Below are positions 1-12,100 of a DNA stretch of 64,000 nucleotides, piece by piece. The notes under the pieces are model-generated. The model did no database searches. It saw nothing but the letters and a program-made list of their open reading frames with translations, and was not told the origin of the DNA. The DNA comes from Fragum whitleyi (taxonomy: Eukaryota; Mollusca; Bivalvia; Cardiida; Cardiidae), in the NCBI GenBank assembly GCA_948146395.1, contig OX411551.1:42752796-42816795 (forward strand), written 5' to 3'. The position numbers and the translations under genes are program-made. Within the stretch, counting starts at the first letter, position 1. Each line of letters begins with the position of its first letter.

Positions 1-1045
1 TTCTTTTTCGTCTCGTTATGTTTTCACCATGTTCTTGTTGTTCTTCATAGTTTAAATGTTTACATGTACGTTCTCAATGTGTATGTCCTGTGTTGTAAGT
101 AATTGGCAGACAATTGATTTAGCTTTGCAGCAACTTTTAACTCCTTTGCTACCTCAACATAATTTATCCTCTTAACAATATTTTAGTTTTCAAGTTTATC
201 AAATTAGTATTAGGGGGCCTATATAGACTTACTCATTTGATTTTAATTTAACAACATTTAATTTATAAAACACATCTAATATGATATAATCTTAGTGAAA
301 TTTAATATAACTCATTTTATCTAAAAAGTTTCTTATTTGTTAATATTATGTTAATCTGCTCAACATTAATCTCTCTACGCAGGGTGGGGCCCCTCTTGAT
401 GGAGGTATTCTACTCCATCGAGGGCTTTATTTCTGCTGGTAGTGGTACTTGATACTACCCGGAAATAGGGAGGGCTTGGGGTTTGTTTTATTCATTTTAT
501 TTTGCTTTGCTTTGCTATGCTTTGCATGTGTTGTGATTGTAAATTATGTGTTGTCTTGTATGTTGTATGTATGTCGGATAATAGCGATAAATCGCTAATG
601 TTACAATTGTTATTTTGAAACCGACACTAAATAAAATTTTGTATCTTGTACATGTATCTTGTATCTTGTACCATGATGTCACCAGAAACGTCCACCTCCT
701 GTGCTTTCAGCGCTTTGATCTGATAGAGGCGCCGGTATAATTAGAAAAATTACAGGCCTTGATGTAGCCCTATGTAGACCTCCTAGTCTATTCAAATATG
801 CCGAAAGTGCCAGACTATTATTTAAGACGAGTTTGATTAGTCTATGTGAAATCTAGAAGATAATAAAAAAAAAATGAAACATACACATGTTTTCTTTAGC
901 ACATGACGAAGAATTTTTATAAAAATATCACTTACCAAAAAAATATCTAATTAAAAGATTAAAATATCAAGTAATGAAAATAAACGAGAACAAGACTACT
1001 CAACTTATTCTTCTTGGCTTTTTTTCCAATCAAAGCAACCATGGA
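1..1045 (+). repeat. Duplicate of the CCDC59 5' flank and start codon
   Basis: This segment matches 41313-42358 almost base for base. By eye I find two substitutions (near 857 and 1002) and one extra A in a poly-A run near 870. The 41.3-kb copy leads directly into the start codon of the CCDC59-like gene at 42354. This copy carries the same ATGGA (1041-1045) and then diverges to GGCATAG and the tandem array, so only 5 bases of coding sequence were copied. Its left end lies outside the window. It contains the same LINE-like 3' end (about 380-672) and presumed promoter and 5' UTR as the downstream copy. It could be a recent duplication, capture by a mobile element, or an assembly duplication; the sequence alone cannot separate these. 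Confidence 0.9.
380..672 (+). mobile_element. Probable 3' end of a CR1-like LINE with heptamer tail
   Basis: The stretch has a GC-richer block with a small inverted repeat (GGTAGT...ACTACC near 438-460), then an AT-rich stretch with an AATAAA-like signal near 630, ending in imperfect copies of TTGTATC to about 672. A 3' microsatellite tail of this type is typical of CR1/L2-like non-LTR retrotransposons. No reverse transcriptase remains in the window. The same sequence recurs at 41692-41984 inside the duplicated segment. The family assignment is inference. Confidence 0.4.
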
Positions 1046-1052
1046 GGCATAG

Positions 1053-1516
1053 TAGGTCTAGGGGAACTAATTCATTTCCAACCACTCTGGTAGAAAACTT
1101 TAGGGAAACTCCGGTCCATATACTCAAATGTTGAAGGTGATCTCTGATTGGTCAATATTATTGAAATTCAAAATTGTTTGAATATTTTTCAGCGATTATA
1201 ATCTGTTGATGAAATACAATCGAAAAATTAAAGATTTTAAACTTTTTTCCCGGTCCAATAGCTATTTATAAACATGGGTATATTTGTTTGAGGGGCCGGT
1301 AAAAACCGCTTCGCGGTAAGGGTCATCTCAAAAATGGCCCAAAAAGTCGTAGAGAAAAGGGATCATGCCATACTAATTTTCAATTCATTACATGCGAAAA
1401 TGAACGGGCCTCAATTTAAGACAGGTTTGAACACTCTCGCATTCTCTTGGACTGAGCTATGACCGGAAAGGTTATAATGGCCGATAACGGAAAATGAATT
1501 AGTTCCCTTAGACCTA
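1053..1516 (+). mobile_element. Module E: 464-bp TIR element, 12 copies
   Basis: This is the first of 12 copies; the last is 24372-24835. The left end reads TAGGTCTAGGGGAACTAATT and the right end is its reverse complement with one mismatch, so the terminal inverted repeat is about 25 bp (TAGGTCTA[G/A]GGGAAC...). Taking the outer TA as target, every copy I looked at is flanked by TA on both sides, as for Tc1/mariner-type or other TA-inserting elements. There is no open reading frame, so it would be a MITE-like non-autonomous element. Inside is a short hairpin ACCGC-TTC-GCGGT near 1307-1319. Superfamily assignment is inference from TA and TIR only. Confidence 0.7.
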
Positions 1517-3172
1517 AATGGTAAATACGCAAATTAGTGCATGTTCTCTTATTAATGGTCTTGTAAGAGTTACTTCGTCCGCTTAGAGTTTTTATTTTAG
1601 GTTACTTAATCACCAAATATCGAGAAAAATATTCTTTTAATGATATGTCAAGCTAAAAGGGCCAATTCGGTATTCATGTAGTGCTTTTTGACAGTAAAAA
1701 GACCACGGTCGCGGGACAATAGCACCCATTTCTTGCATTTTTTAGTCATTGAATGTGTGTCAGTGCCTTGCATTCTTTGCATGTATATATTGCAAAATAG
1801 TTTTCTTTTAGTTTGACGGTTGATTTTTGTACCCGGAAGTAATTAGGACTCTTACGTAATAAGATAAACTTAATCTTGGGCCGTCTCTAGAAGGAAAAAT
1901 CTACTCCACTGGTTCGTCGTAACTTGATATTGATTGGATATTTTTAAGTCACAAACAACAAAAATTTATTTTAAGGATAGGACTAAAGAAAACCGAACAA
2001 AATCCGGTCTAATTTAACACTTTTTGACAGAAACATTCGAAAAAAATTAACATTTTTGACAAAAAATATATGAAAAAATAAAATTTCAACAAAAGATAAG
2101 GGTTAATTTTACAAATAAATCCGTGTTGAATTATATCGGATTTTCAAAATATGCGCTTTAAGTATTCATTGAAACAAAATAGTAGACAATAGTGAAAAGA
2201 GAATGGTATTTTTGGAATATTTTTAGTTAATTTCGGCTTTTTTGCCGGGGGGGGGGGGGGGTCAACCAAGTTCATGTTTGCCTGGCTGGAGTGAAAGATA
2301 AGCGCTAATTTTCAAAAACTACTCAACCAATTGCACTTTTTTTTCTTAAATGTGGCAAGCAACATTTTTTTATGTTATTATATTCTTAATTTGGATTAGT
2401 TATACTGTAAAAATATATCATTAGCCCCAAAATAAGAGAAAACAAGATTTTTTTTGCACAAAAAGATAAGGGTTTTTTGATAATAATTTGCAACCGAAAA
2501 CAAACATTTTGCGCGAGGTGTTTCAAAATAGTGAAATGCACTCTGGAAAATATTATCATGTAAAGAAAACACAGTTTGAATATTATGGGGTTGTGTCCGG
2601 CGCGTTTTAACCGCTCAGAGAGATAGCTTTTTAACTTTAACAGGGTTAAGGGAGTTCGTTGATTTTTCAAAACCTATTTGACCGATTTCTTTTATTTTTT
2701 GCATGGTTATCAGGCATATGCTTGTGTAATATTCCATGTGTTACATTGGGGAATTAGCTGAAAAACAAACACCGTGTAGGCTGAAAAAGGCGAAAACTCG
2801 TAAATTTCTTATAAAAGATAAGGGTTACGACAAAAGAAAATCCATGAAAAATAGAAAATGACAATTTTCACCCGCAAAACACCATTAAATGCATTGCAAA
2901 GAAGATATTCCATCAAATTGTGATGAAAAAGTACTCCTAAATAGAAAACAACCTTCAGTTTTTGTGTATAGAAAACTCACGTTTTTCAAAGAACAAATTT
3001 TCGCTTGGGACTATATTTGATGTGAATTTTTCCCCGACCGAGTTAAGGGTAACGACCATTACTCATTAACTATAACACGTACGCGCCTGAAATTTTCAGA
3101 TTTAATCCAAAAAAGGTAATTGTACGTAAATATGTGCAATTTTTATATATCATTGGCAAAAAATTTCTTCTT
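1517..3172. repeat. Spacer S: 1656-bp array spacer with degenerate sub-repeats
   Basis: This is the first of 11 copies. It is AT-rich with no convincing gene. The motif AAAGATAAGGGTT recurs near 2095, 2462 and 2815, with related GATAAGCG near 2297 and TTAAGGGT near 3043. Around the motif further similarity can be followed; the stretch after 2297 resembles the stretch after 2655 (TTTTCAAAA, then ACC, then a T-rich run). This suggests an old internal duplication of roughly 350 bp. It also holds a 15-base G tract at 2247-2261. A 94-codon minus-strand frame at 2386-2670 recurs in each unit but has no recognisable family and is probably not coding. Confidence 0.75.
2247..2261 (+). repeat. Homopolymer tract G15, once per array unit
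   Basis: A run of 15 G stands alone in AT-rich DNA. It recurs every 2120 bp in 11 copies, with one base fewer in the last copy, which is the only variation noticed across the array. Long G runs are hard to replicate and to sequence, so the apparent length stability is itself notable. Confidence 0.9.
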
Positions 3173-6100
3173 TAGGTCTAGGGGAACTAATTCATTTCCA
3201 ACCACTCTGGTAGAAAACTTTAGGGAAACTCCGGTCCATATACTCAAATGTTGAAGGTGATCTCTGATTGGTCAATATTATTGAAATTCAAAATTGTTTG
3301 AATATTTTTCAGCGATTATAATCTGTTGATGAAATACAATCGAAAAATTAAAGATTTTAAACTTTTTTCCCGGTCCAATAGCTATTTATAAACATGGGTA
3401 TATTTGTTTGAGGGGCCGGTAAAAACCGCTTCGCGGTAAGGGTCATCTCAAAAATGGCCCAAAAAGTCGTAGAGAAAAGGGATCATGCCATACTAATTTT
3501 CAATTCATTACATGCGAAAATGAACGGGCCTCAATTTAAGACAGGTTTGAACACTCTCGCATTCTCTTGGACTGAGCTATGACCGGAAAGGTTATAATGG
3601 CCGATAACGGAAAATGAATTAGTTCCCTTAGACCTAAATGGTAAATACGCAAATTAGTGCATGTTCTCTTATTAATGGTCTTGTAAGAGTTACTTCGTCC
3701 GCTTAGAGTTTTTATTTTAGGTTACTTAATCACCAAATATCGAGAAAAATATTCTTTTAATGATATGTCAAGCTAAAAGGGCCAATTCGGTATTCATGTA
3801 GTGCTTTTTGACAGTAAAAAGACCACGGTCGCGGGACAATAGCACCCATTTCTTGCATTTTTTAGTCATTGAATGTGTGTCAGTGCCTTGCATTCTTTGC
3901 ATGTATATATTGCAAAATAGTTTTCTTTTAGTTTGACGGTTGATTTTTGTACCCGGAAGTAATTAGGACTCTTACGTAATAAGATAAACTTAATCTTGGG
4001 CCGTCTCTAGAAGGAAAAATCTACTCCACTGGTTCGTCGTAACTTGATATTGATTGGATATTTTTAAGTCACAAACAACAAAAATTTATTTTAAGGATAG
4101 GACTAAAGAAAACCGAACAAAATCCGGTCTAATTTAACACTTTTTGACAGAAACATTCGAAAAAAATTAACATTTTTGACAAAAAATATATGAAAAAATA
4201 AAATTTCAACAAAAGATAAGGGTTAATTTTACAAATAAATCCGTGTTGAATTATATCGGATTTTCAAAATATGCGCTTTAAGTATTCATTGAAACAAAAT
4301 AGTAGACAATAGTGAAAAGAGAATGGTATTTTTGGAATATTTTTAGTTAATTTCGGCTTTTTTGCCGGGGGGGGGGGGGGGTCAACCAAGTTCATGTTTG
4401 CCTGGCTGGAGTGAAAGATAAGCGCTAATTTTCAAAAACTACTCAACCAATTGCACTTTTTTTTCTTAAATGTGGCAAGCAACATTTTTTTATGTTATTA
4501 TATTCTTAATTTGGATTAGTTATACTGTAAAAATATATCATTAGCCCCAAAATAAGAGAAAACAAGATTTTTTTTGCACAAAAAGATAAGGGTTTTTTGA
4601 TAATAATTTGCAACCGAAAACAAACATTTTGCGCGAGGTGTTTCAAAATAGTGAAATGCACTCTGGAAAATATTATCATGTAAAGAAAACACAGTTTGAA
4701 TATTATGGGGTTGTGTCCGGCGCGTTTTAACCGCTCAGAGAGATAGCTTTTTAACTTTAACAGGGTTAAGGGAGTTCGTTGATTTTTCAAAACCTATTTG
4801 ACCGATTTCTTTTATTTTTTGCATGGTTATCAGGCATATGCTTGTGTAATATTCCATGTGTTACATTGGGGAATTAGCTGAAAAACAAACACCGTGTAGG
4901 CTGAAAAAGGCGAAAACTCGTAAATTTCTTATAAAAGATAAGGGTTACGACAAAAGAAAATCCATGAAAAATAGAAAATGACAATTTTCACCCGCAAAAC
5001 ACCATTAAATGCATTGCAAAGAAGATATTCCATCAAATTGTGATGAAAAAGTACTCCTAAATAGAAAACAACCTTCAGTTTTTGTGTATAGAAAACTCAC
5101 GTTTTTCAAAGAACAAATTTTCGCTTGGGACTATATTTGATGTGAATTTTTCCCCGACCGAGTTAAGGGTAACGACCATTACTCATTAACTATAACACGT
5201 ACGCGCCTGAAATTTTCAGATTTAATCCAAAAAAGGTAATTGTACGTAAATATGTGCAATTTTTATATATCATTGGCAAAAAATTTCTTCTTTAGGTCTA
5301 GGGGAACTAATTCATTTCCAACCACTCTGGTAGAAAACTTTAGGGAAACTCCGGTCCATATACTCAAATGTTGAAGGTGATCTCTGATTGGTCAATATTA
5401 TTGAAATTCAAAATTGTTTGAATATTTTTCAGCGATTATAATCTGTTGATGAAATACAATCGAAAAATTAAAGATTTTAAACTTTTTTCCCGGTCCAATA
5501 GCTATTTATAAACATGGGTATATTTGTTTGAGGGGCCGGTAAAAACCGCTTCGCGGTAAGGGTCATCTCAAAAATGGCCCAAAAAGTCGTAGAGAAAAGG
5601 GATCATGCCATACTAATTTTCAATTCATTACATGCGAAAATGAACGGGCCTCAATTTAAGACAGGTTTGAACACTCTCGCATTCTCTTGGACTGAGCTAT
5701 GACCGGAAAGGTTATAATGGCCGATAACGGAAAATGAATTAGTTCCCTTAGACCTAAATGGTAAATACGCAAATTAGTGCATGTTCTCTTATTAATGGTC
5801 TTGTAAGAGTTACTTCGTCCGCTTAGAGTTTTTATTTTAGGTTACTTAATCACCAAATATCGAGAAAAATATTCTTTTAATGATATGTCAAGCTAAAAGG
5901 GCCAATTCGGTATTCATGTAGTGCTTTTTGACAGTAAAAAGACCACGGTCGCGGGACAATAGCACCCATTTCTTGCATTTTTTAGTCATTGAATGTGTGT
6001 CAGTGCCTTGCATTCTTTGCATGTATATATTGCAAAATAGTTTTCTTTTAGTTTGACGGTTGATTTTTGTACCCGGAAGTAATTAGGACTCTTACGTAAT

Positions 6101-9100
6101 AAGATAAACTTAATCTTGGGCCGTCTCTAGAAGGAAAAATCTACTCCACTGGTTCGTCGTAACTTGATATTGATTGGATATTTTTAAGTCACAAACAACA
6201 AAAATTTATTTTAAGGATAGGACTAAAGAAAACCGAACAAAATCCGGTCTAATTTAACACTTTTTGACAGAAACATTCGAAAAAAATTAACATTTTTGAC
6301 AAAAAATATATGAAAAAATAAAATTTCAACAAAAGATAAGGGTTAATTTTACAAATAAATCCGTGTTGAATTATATCGGATTTTCAAAATATGCGCTTTA
6401 AGTATTCATTGAAACAAAATAGTAGACAATAGTGAAAAGAGAATGGTATTTTTGGAATATTTTTAGTTAATTTCGGCTTTTTTGCCGGGGGGGGGGGGGG
6501 GTCAACCAAGTTCATGTTTGCCTGGCTGGAGTGAAAGATAAGCGCTAATTTTCAAAAACTACTCAACCAATTGCACTTTTTTTTCTTAAATGTGGCAAGC
6601 AACATTTTTTTATGTTATTATATTCTTAATTTGGATTAGTTATACTGTAAAAATATATCATTAGCCCCAAAATAAGAGAAAACAAGATTTTTTTTGCACA
6701 AAAAGATAAGGGTTTTTTGATAATAATTTGCAACCGAAAACAAACATTTTGCGCGAGGTGTTTCAAAATAGTGAAATGCACTCTGGAAAATATTATCATG
6801 TAAAGAAAACACAGTTTGAATATTATGGGGTTGTGTCCGGCGCGTTTTAACCGCTCAGAGAGATAGCTTTTTAACTTTAACAGGGTTAAGGGAGTTCGTT
6901 GATTTTTCAAAACCTATTTGACCGATTTCTTTTATTTTTTGCATGGTTATCAGGCATATGCTTGTGTAATATTCCATGTGTTACATTGGGGAATTAGCTG
7001 AAAAACAAACACCGTGTAGGCTGAAAAAGGCGAAAACTCGTAAATTTCTTATAAAAGATAAGGGTTACGACAAAAGAAAATCCATGAAAAATAGAAAATG
7101 ACAATTTTCACCCGCAAAACACCATTAAATGCATTGCAAAGAAGATATTCCATCAAATTGTGATGAAAAAGTACTCCTAAATAGAAAACAACCTTCAGTT
7201 TTTGTGTATAGAAAACTCACGTTTTTCAAAGAACAAATTTTCGCTTGGGACTATATTTGATGTGAATTTTTCCCCGACCGAGTTAAGGGTAACGACCATT
7301 ACTCATTAACTATAACACGTACGCGCCTGAAATTTTCAGATTTAATCCAAAAAAGGTAATTGTACGTAAATATGTGCAATTTTTATATATCATTGGCAAA
7401 AAATTTCTTCTTTAGGTCTAGGGGAACTAATTCATTTCCAACCACTCTGGTAGAAAACTTTAGGGAAACTCCGGTCCATATACTCAAATGTTGAAGGTGA
7501 TCTCTGATTGGTCAATATTATTGAAATTCAAAATTGTTTGAATATTTTTCAGCGATTATAATCTGTTGATGAAATACAATCGAAAAATTAAAGATTTTAA
7601 ACTTTTTTCCCGGTCCAATAGCTATTTATAAACATGGGTATATTTGTTTGAGGGGCCGGTAAAAACCGCTTCGCGGTAAGGGTCATCTCAAAAATGGCCC
7701 AAAAAGTCGTAGAGAAAAGGGATCATGCCATACTAATTTTCAATTCATTACATGCGAAAATGAACGGGCCTCAATTTAAGACAGGTTTGAACACTCTCGC
7801 ATTCTCTTGGACTGAGCTATGACCGGAAAGGTTATAATGGCCGATAACGGAAAATGAATTAGTTCCCTTAGACCTAAATGGTAAATACGCAAATTAGTGC
7901 ATGTTCTCTTATTAATGGTCTTGTAAGAGTTACTTCGTCCGCTTAGAGTTTTTATTTTAGGTTACTTAATCACCAAATATCGAGAAAAATATTCTTTTAA
8001 TGATATGTCAAGCTAAAAGGGCCAATTCGGTATTCATGTAGTGCTTTTTGACAGTAAAAAGACCACGGTCGCGGGACAATAGCACCCATTTCTTGCATTT
8101 TTTAGTCATTGAATGTGTGTCAGTGCCTTGCATTCTTTGCATGTATATATTGCAAAATAGTTTTCTTTTAGTTTGACGGTTGATTTTTGTACCCGGAAGT
8201 AATTAGGACTCTTACGTAATAAGATAAACTTAATCTTGGGCCGTCTCTAGAAGGAAAAATCTACTCCACTGGTTCGTCGTAACTTGATATTGATTGGATA
8301 TTTTTAAGTCACAAACAACAAAAATTTATTTTAAGGATAGGACTAAAGAAAACCGAACAAAATCCGGTCTAATTTAACACTTTTTGACAGAAACATTCGA
8401 AAAAAATTAACATTTTTGACAAAAAATATATGAAAAAATAAAATTTCAACAAAAGATAAGGGTTAATTTTACAAATAAATCCGTGTTGAATTATATCGGA
8501 TTTTCAAAATATGCGCTTTAAGTATTCATTGAAACAAAATAGTAGACAATAGTGAAAAGAGAATGGTATTTTTGGAATATTTTTAGTTAATTTCGGCTTT
8601 TTTGCCGGGGGGGGGGGGGGGTCAACCAAGTTCATGTTTGCCTGGCTGGAGTGAAAGATAAGCGCTAATTTTCAAAAACTACTCAACCAATTGCACTTTT
8701 TTTTCTTAAATGTGGCAAGCAACATTTTTTTATGTTATTATATTCTTAATTTGGATTAGTTATACTGTAAAAATATATCATTAGCCCCAAAATAAGAGAA
8801 AACAAGATTTTTTTTGCACAAAAAGATAAGGGTTTTTTGATAATAATTTGCAACCGAAAACAAACATTTTGCGCGAGGTGTTTCAAAATAGTGAAATGCA
8901 CTCTGGAAAATATTATCATGTAAAGAAAACACAGTTTGAATATTATGGGGTTGTGTCCGGCGCGTTTTAACCGCTCAGAGAGATAGCTTTTTAACTTTAA
9001 CAGGGTTAAGGGAGTTCGTTGATTTTTCAAAACCTATTTGACCGATTTCTTTTATTTTTTGCATGGTTATCAGGCATATGCTTGTGTAATATTCCATGTG

Positions 9101-12100
9101 TTACATTGGGGAATTAGCTGAAAAACAAACACCGTGTAGGCTGAAAAAGGCGAAAACTCGTAAATTTCTTATAAAAGATAAGGGTTACGACAAAAGAAAA
9201 TCCATGAAAAATAGAAAATGACAATTTTCACCCGCAAAACACCATTAAATGCATTGCAAAGAAGATATTCCATCAAATTGTGATGAAAAAGTACTCCTAA
9301 ATAGAAAACAACCTTCAGTTTTTGTGTATAGAAAACTCACGTTTTTCAAAGAACAAATTTTCGCTTGGGACTATATTTGATGTGAATTTTTCCCCGACCG
9401 AGTTAAGGGTAACGACCATTACTCATTAACTATAACACGTACGCGCCTGAAATTTTCAGATTTAATCCAAAAAAGGTAATTGTACGTAAATATGTGCAAT
9501 TTTTATATATCATTGGCAAAAAATTTCTTCTTTAGGTCTAGGGGAACTAATTCATTTCCAACCACTCTGGTAGAAAACTTTAGGGAAACTCCGGTCCATA
9601 TACTCAAATGTTGAAGGTGATCTCTGATTGGTCAATATTATTGAAATTCAAAATTGTTTGAATATTTTTCAGCGATTATAATCTGTTGATGAAATACAAT
9701 CGAAAAATTAAAGATTTTAAACTTTTTTCCCGGTCCAATAGCTATTTATAAACATGGGTATATTTGTTTGAGGGGCCGGTAAAAACCGCTTCGCGGTAAG
9801 GGTCATCTCAAAAATGGCCCAAAAAGTCGTAGAGAAAAGGGATCATGCCATACTAATTTTCAATTCATTACATGCGAAAATGAACGGGCCTCAATTTAAG
9901 ACAGGTTTGAACACTCTCGCATTCTCTTGGACTGAGCTATGACCGGAAAGGTTATAATGGCCGATAACGGAAAATGAATTAGTTCCCTTAGACCTAAATG
10001 GTAAATACGCAAATTAGTGCATGTTCTCTTATTAATGGTCTTGTAAGAGTTACTTCGTCCGCTTAGAGTTTTTATTTTAGGTTACTTAATCACCAAATAT
10101 CGAGAAAAATATTCTTTTAATGATATGTCAAGCTAAAAGGGCCAATTCGGTATTCATGTAGTGCTTTTTGACAGTAAAAAGACCACGGTCGCGGGACAAT
10201 AGCACCCATTTCTTGCATTTTTTAGTCATTGAATGTGTGTCAGTGCCTTGCATTCTTTGCATGTATATATTGCAAAATAGTTTTCTTTTAGTTTGACGGT
10301 TGATTTTTGTACCCGGAAGTAATTAGGACTCTTACGTAATAAGATAAACTTAATCTTGGGCCGTCTCTAGAAGGAAAAATCTACTCCACTGGTTCGTCGT
10401 AACTTGATATTGATTGGATATTTTTAAGTCACAAACAACAAAAATTTATTTTAAGGATAGGACTAAAGAAAACCGAACAAAATCCGGTCTAATTTAACAC
10501 TTTTTGACAGAAACATTCGAAAAAAATTAACATTTTTGACAAAAAATATATGAAAAAATAAAATTTCAACAAAAGATAAGGGTTAATTTTACAAATAAAT
10601 CCGTGTTGAATTATATCGGATTTTCAAAATATGCGCTTTAAGTATTCATTGAAACAAAATAGTAGACAATAGTGAAAAGAGAATGGTATTTTTGGAATAT
10701 TTTTAGTTAATTTCGGCTTTTTTGCCGGGGGGGGGGGGGGGTCAACCAAGTTCATGTTTGCCTGGCTGGAGTGAAAGATAAGCGCTAATTTTCAAAAACT
10801 ACTCAACCAATTGCACTTTTTTTTCTTAAATGTGGCAAGCAACATTTTTTTATGTTATTATATTCTTAATTTGGATTAGTTATACTGTAAAAATATATCA
10901 TTAGCCCCAAAATAAGAGAAAACAAGATTTTTTTTGCACAAAAAGATAAGGGTTTTTTGATAATAATTTGCAACCGAAAACAAACATTTTGCGCGAGGTG
11001 TTTCAAAATAGTGAAATGCACTCTGGAAAATATTATCATGTAAAGAAAACACAGTTTGAATATTATGGGGTTGTGTCCGGCGCGTTTTAACCGCTCAGAG
11101 AGATAGCTTTTTAACTTTAACAGGGTTAAGGGAGTTCGTTGATTTTTCAAAACCTATTTGACCGATTTCTTTTATTTTTTGCATGGTTATCAGGCATATG
11201 CTTGTGTAATATTCCATGTGTTACATTGGGGAATTAGCTGAAAAACAAACACCGTGTAGGCTGAAAAAGGCGAAAACTCGTAAATTTCTTATAAAAGATA
11301 AGGGTTACGACAAAAGAAAATCCATGAAAAATAGAAAATGACAATTTTCACCCGCAAAACACCATTAAATGCATTGCAAAGAAGATATTCCATCAAATTG
11401 TGATGAAAAAGTACTCCTAAATAGAAAACAACCTTCAGTTTTTGTGTATAGAAAACTCACGTTTTTCAAAGAACAAATTTTCGCTTGGGACTATATTTGA
11501 TGTGAATTTTTCCCCGACCGAGTTAAGGGTAACGACCATTACTCATTAACTATAACACGTACGCGCCTGAAATTTTCAGATTTAATCCAAAAAAGGTAAT
11601 TGTACGTAAATATGTGCAATTTTTATATATCATTGGCAAAAAATTTCTTCTTTAGGTCTAGGGGAACTAATTCATTTCCAACCACTCTGGTAGAAAACTT
11701 TAGGGAAACTCCGGTCCATATACTCAAATGTTGAAGGTGATCTCTGATTGGTCAATATTATTGAAATTCAAAATTGTTTGAATATTTTTCAGCGATTATA
11801 ATCTGTTGATGAAATACAATCGAAAAATTAAAGATTTTAAACTTTTTTCCCGGTCCAATAGCTATTTATAAACATGGGTATATTTGTTTGAGGGGCCGGT
11901 AAAAACCGCTTCGCGGTAAGGGTCATCTCAAAAATGGCCCAAAAAGTCGTAGAGAAAAGGGATCATGCCATACTAATTTTCAATTCATTACATGCGAAAA
12001 TGAACGGGCCTCAATTTAAGACAGGTTTGAACACTCTCGCATTCTCTTGGACTGAGCTATGACCGGAAAGGTTATAATGGCCGATAACGGAAAATGAATT

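Noticed and set aside
2386..2670. A 94-codon minus-strand reading frame repeated in all 11 array units
   Set aside because: Its identity between units simply follows from array identity. It has no recognisable domain, is biased to Ile, Leu, Lys and Phe as expected of AT-rich DNA, and includes no splice or promoter support.
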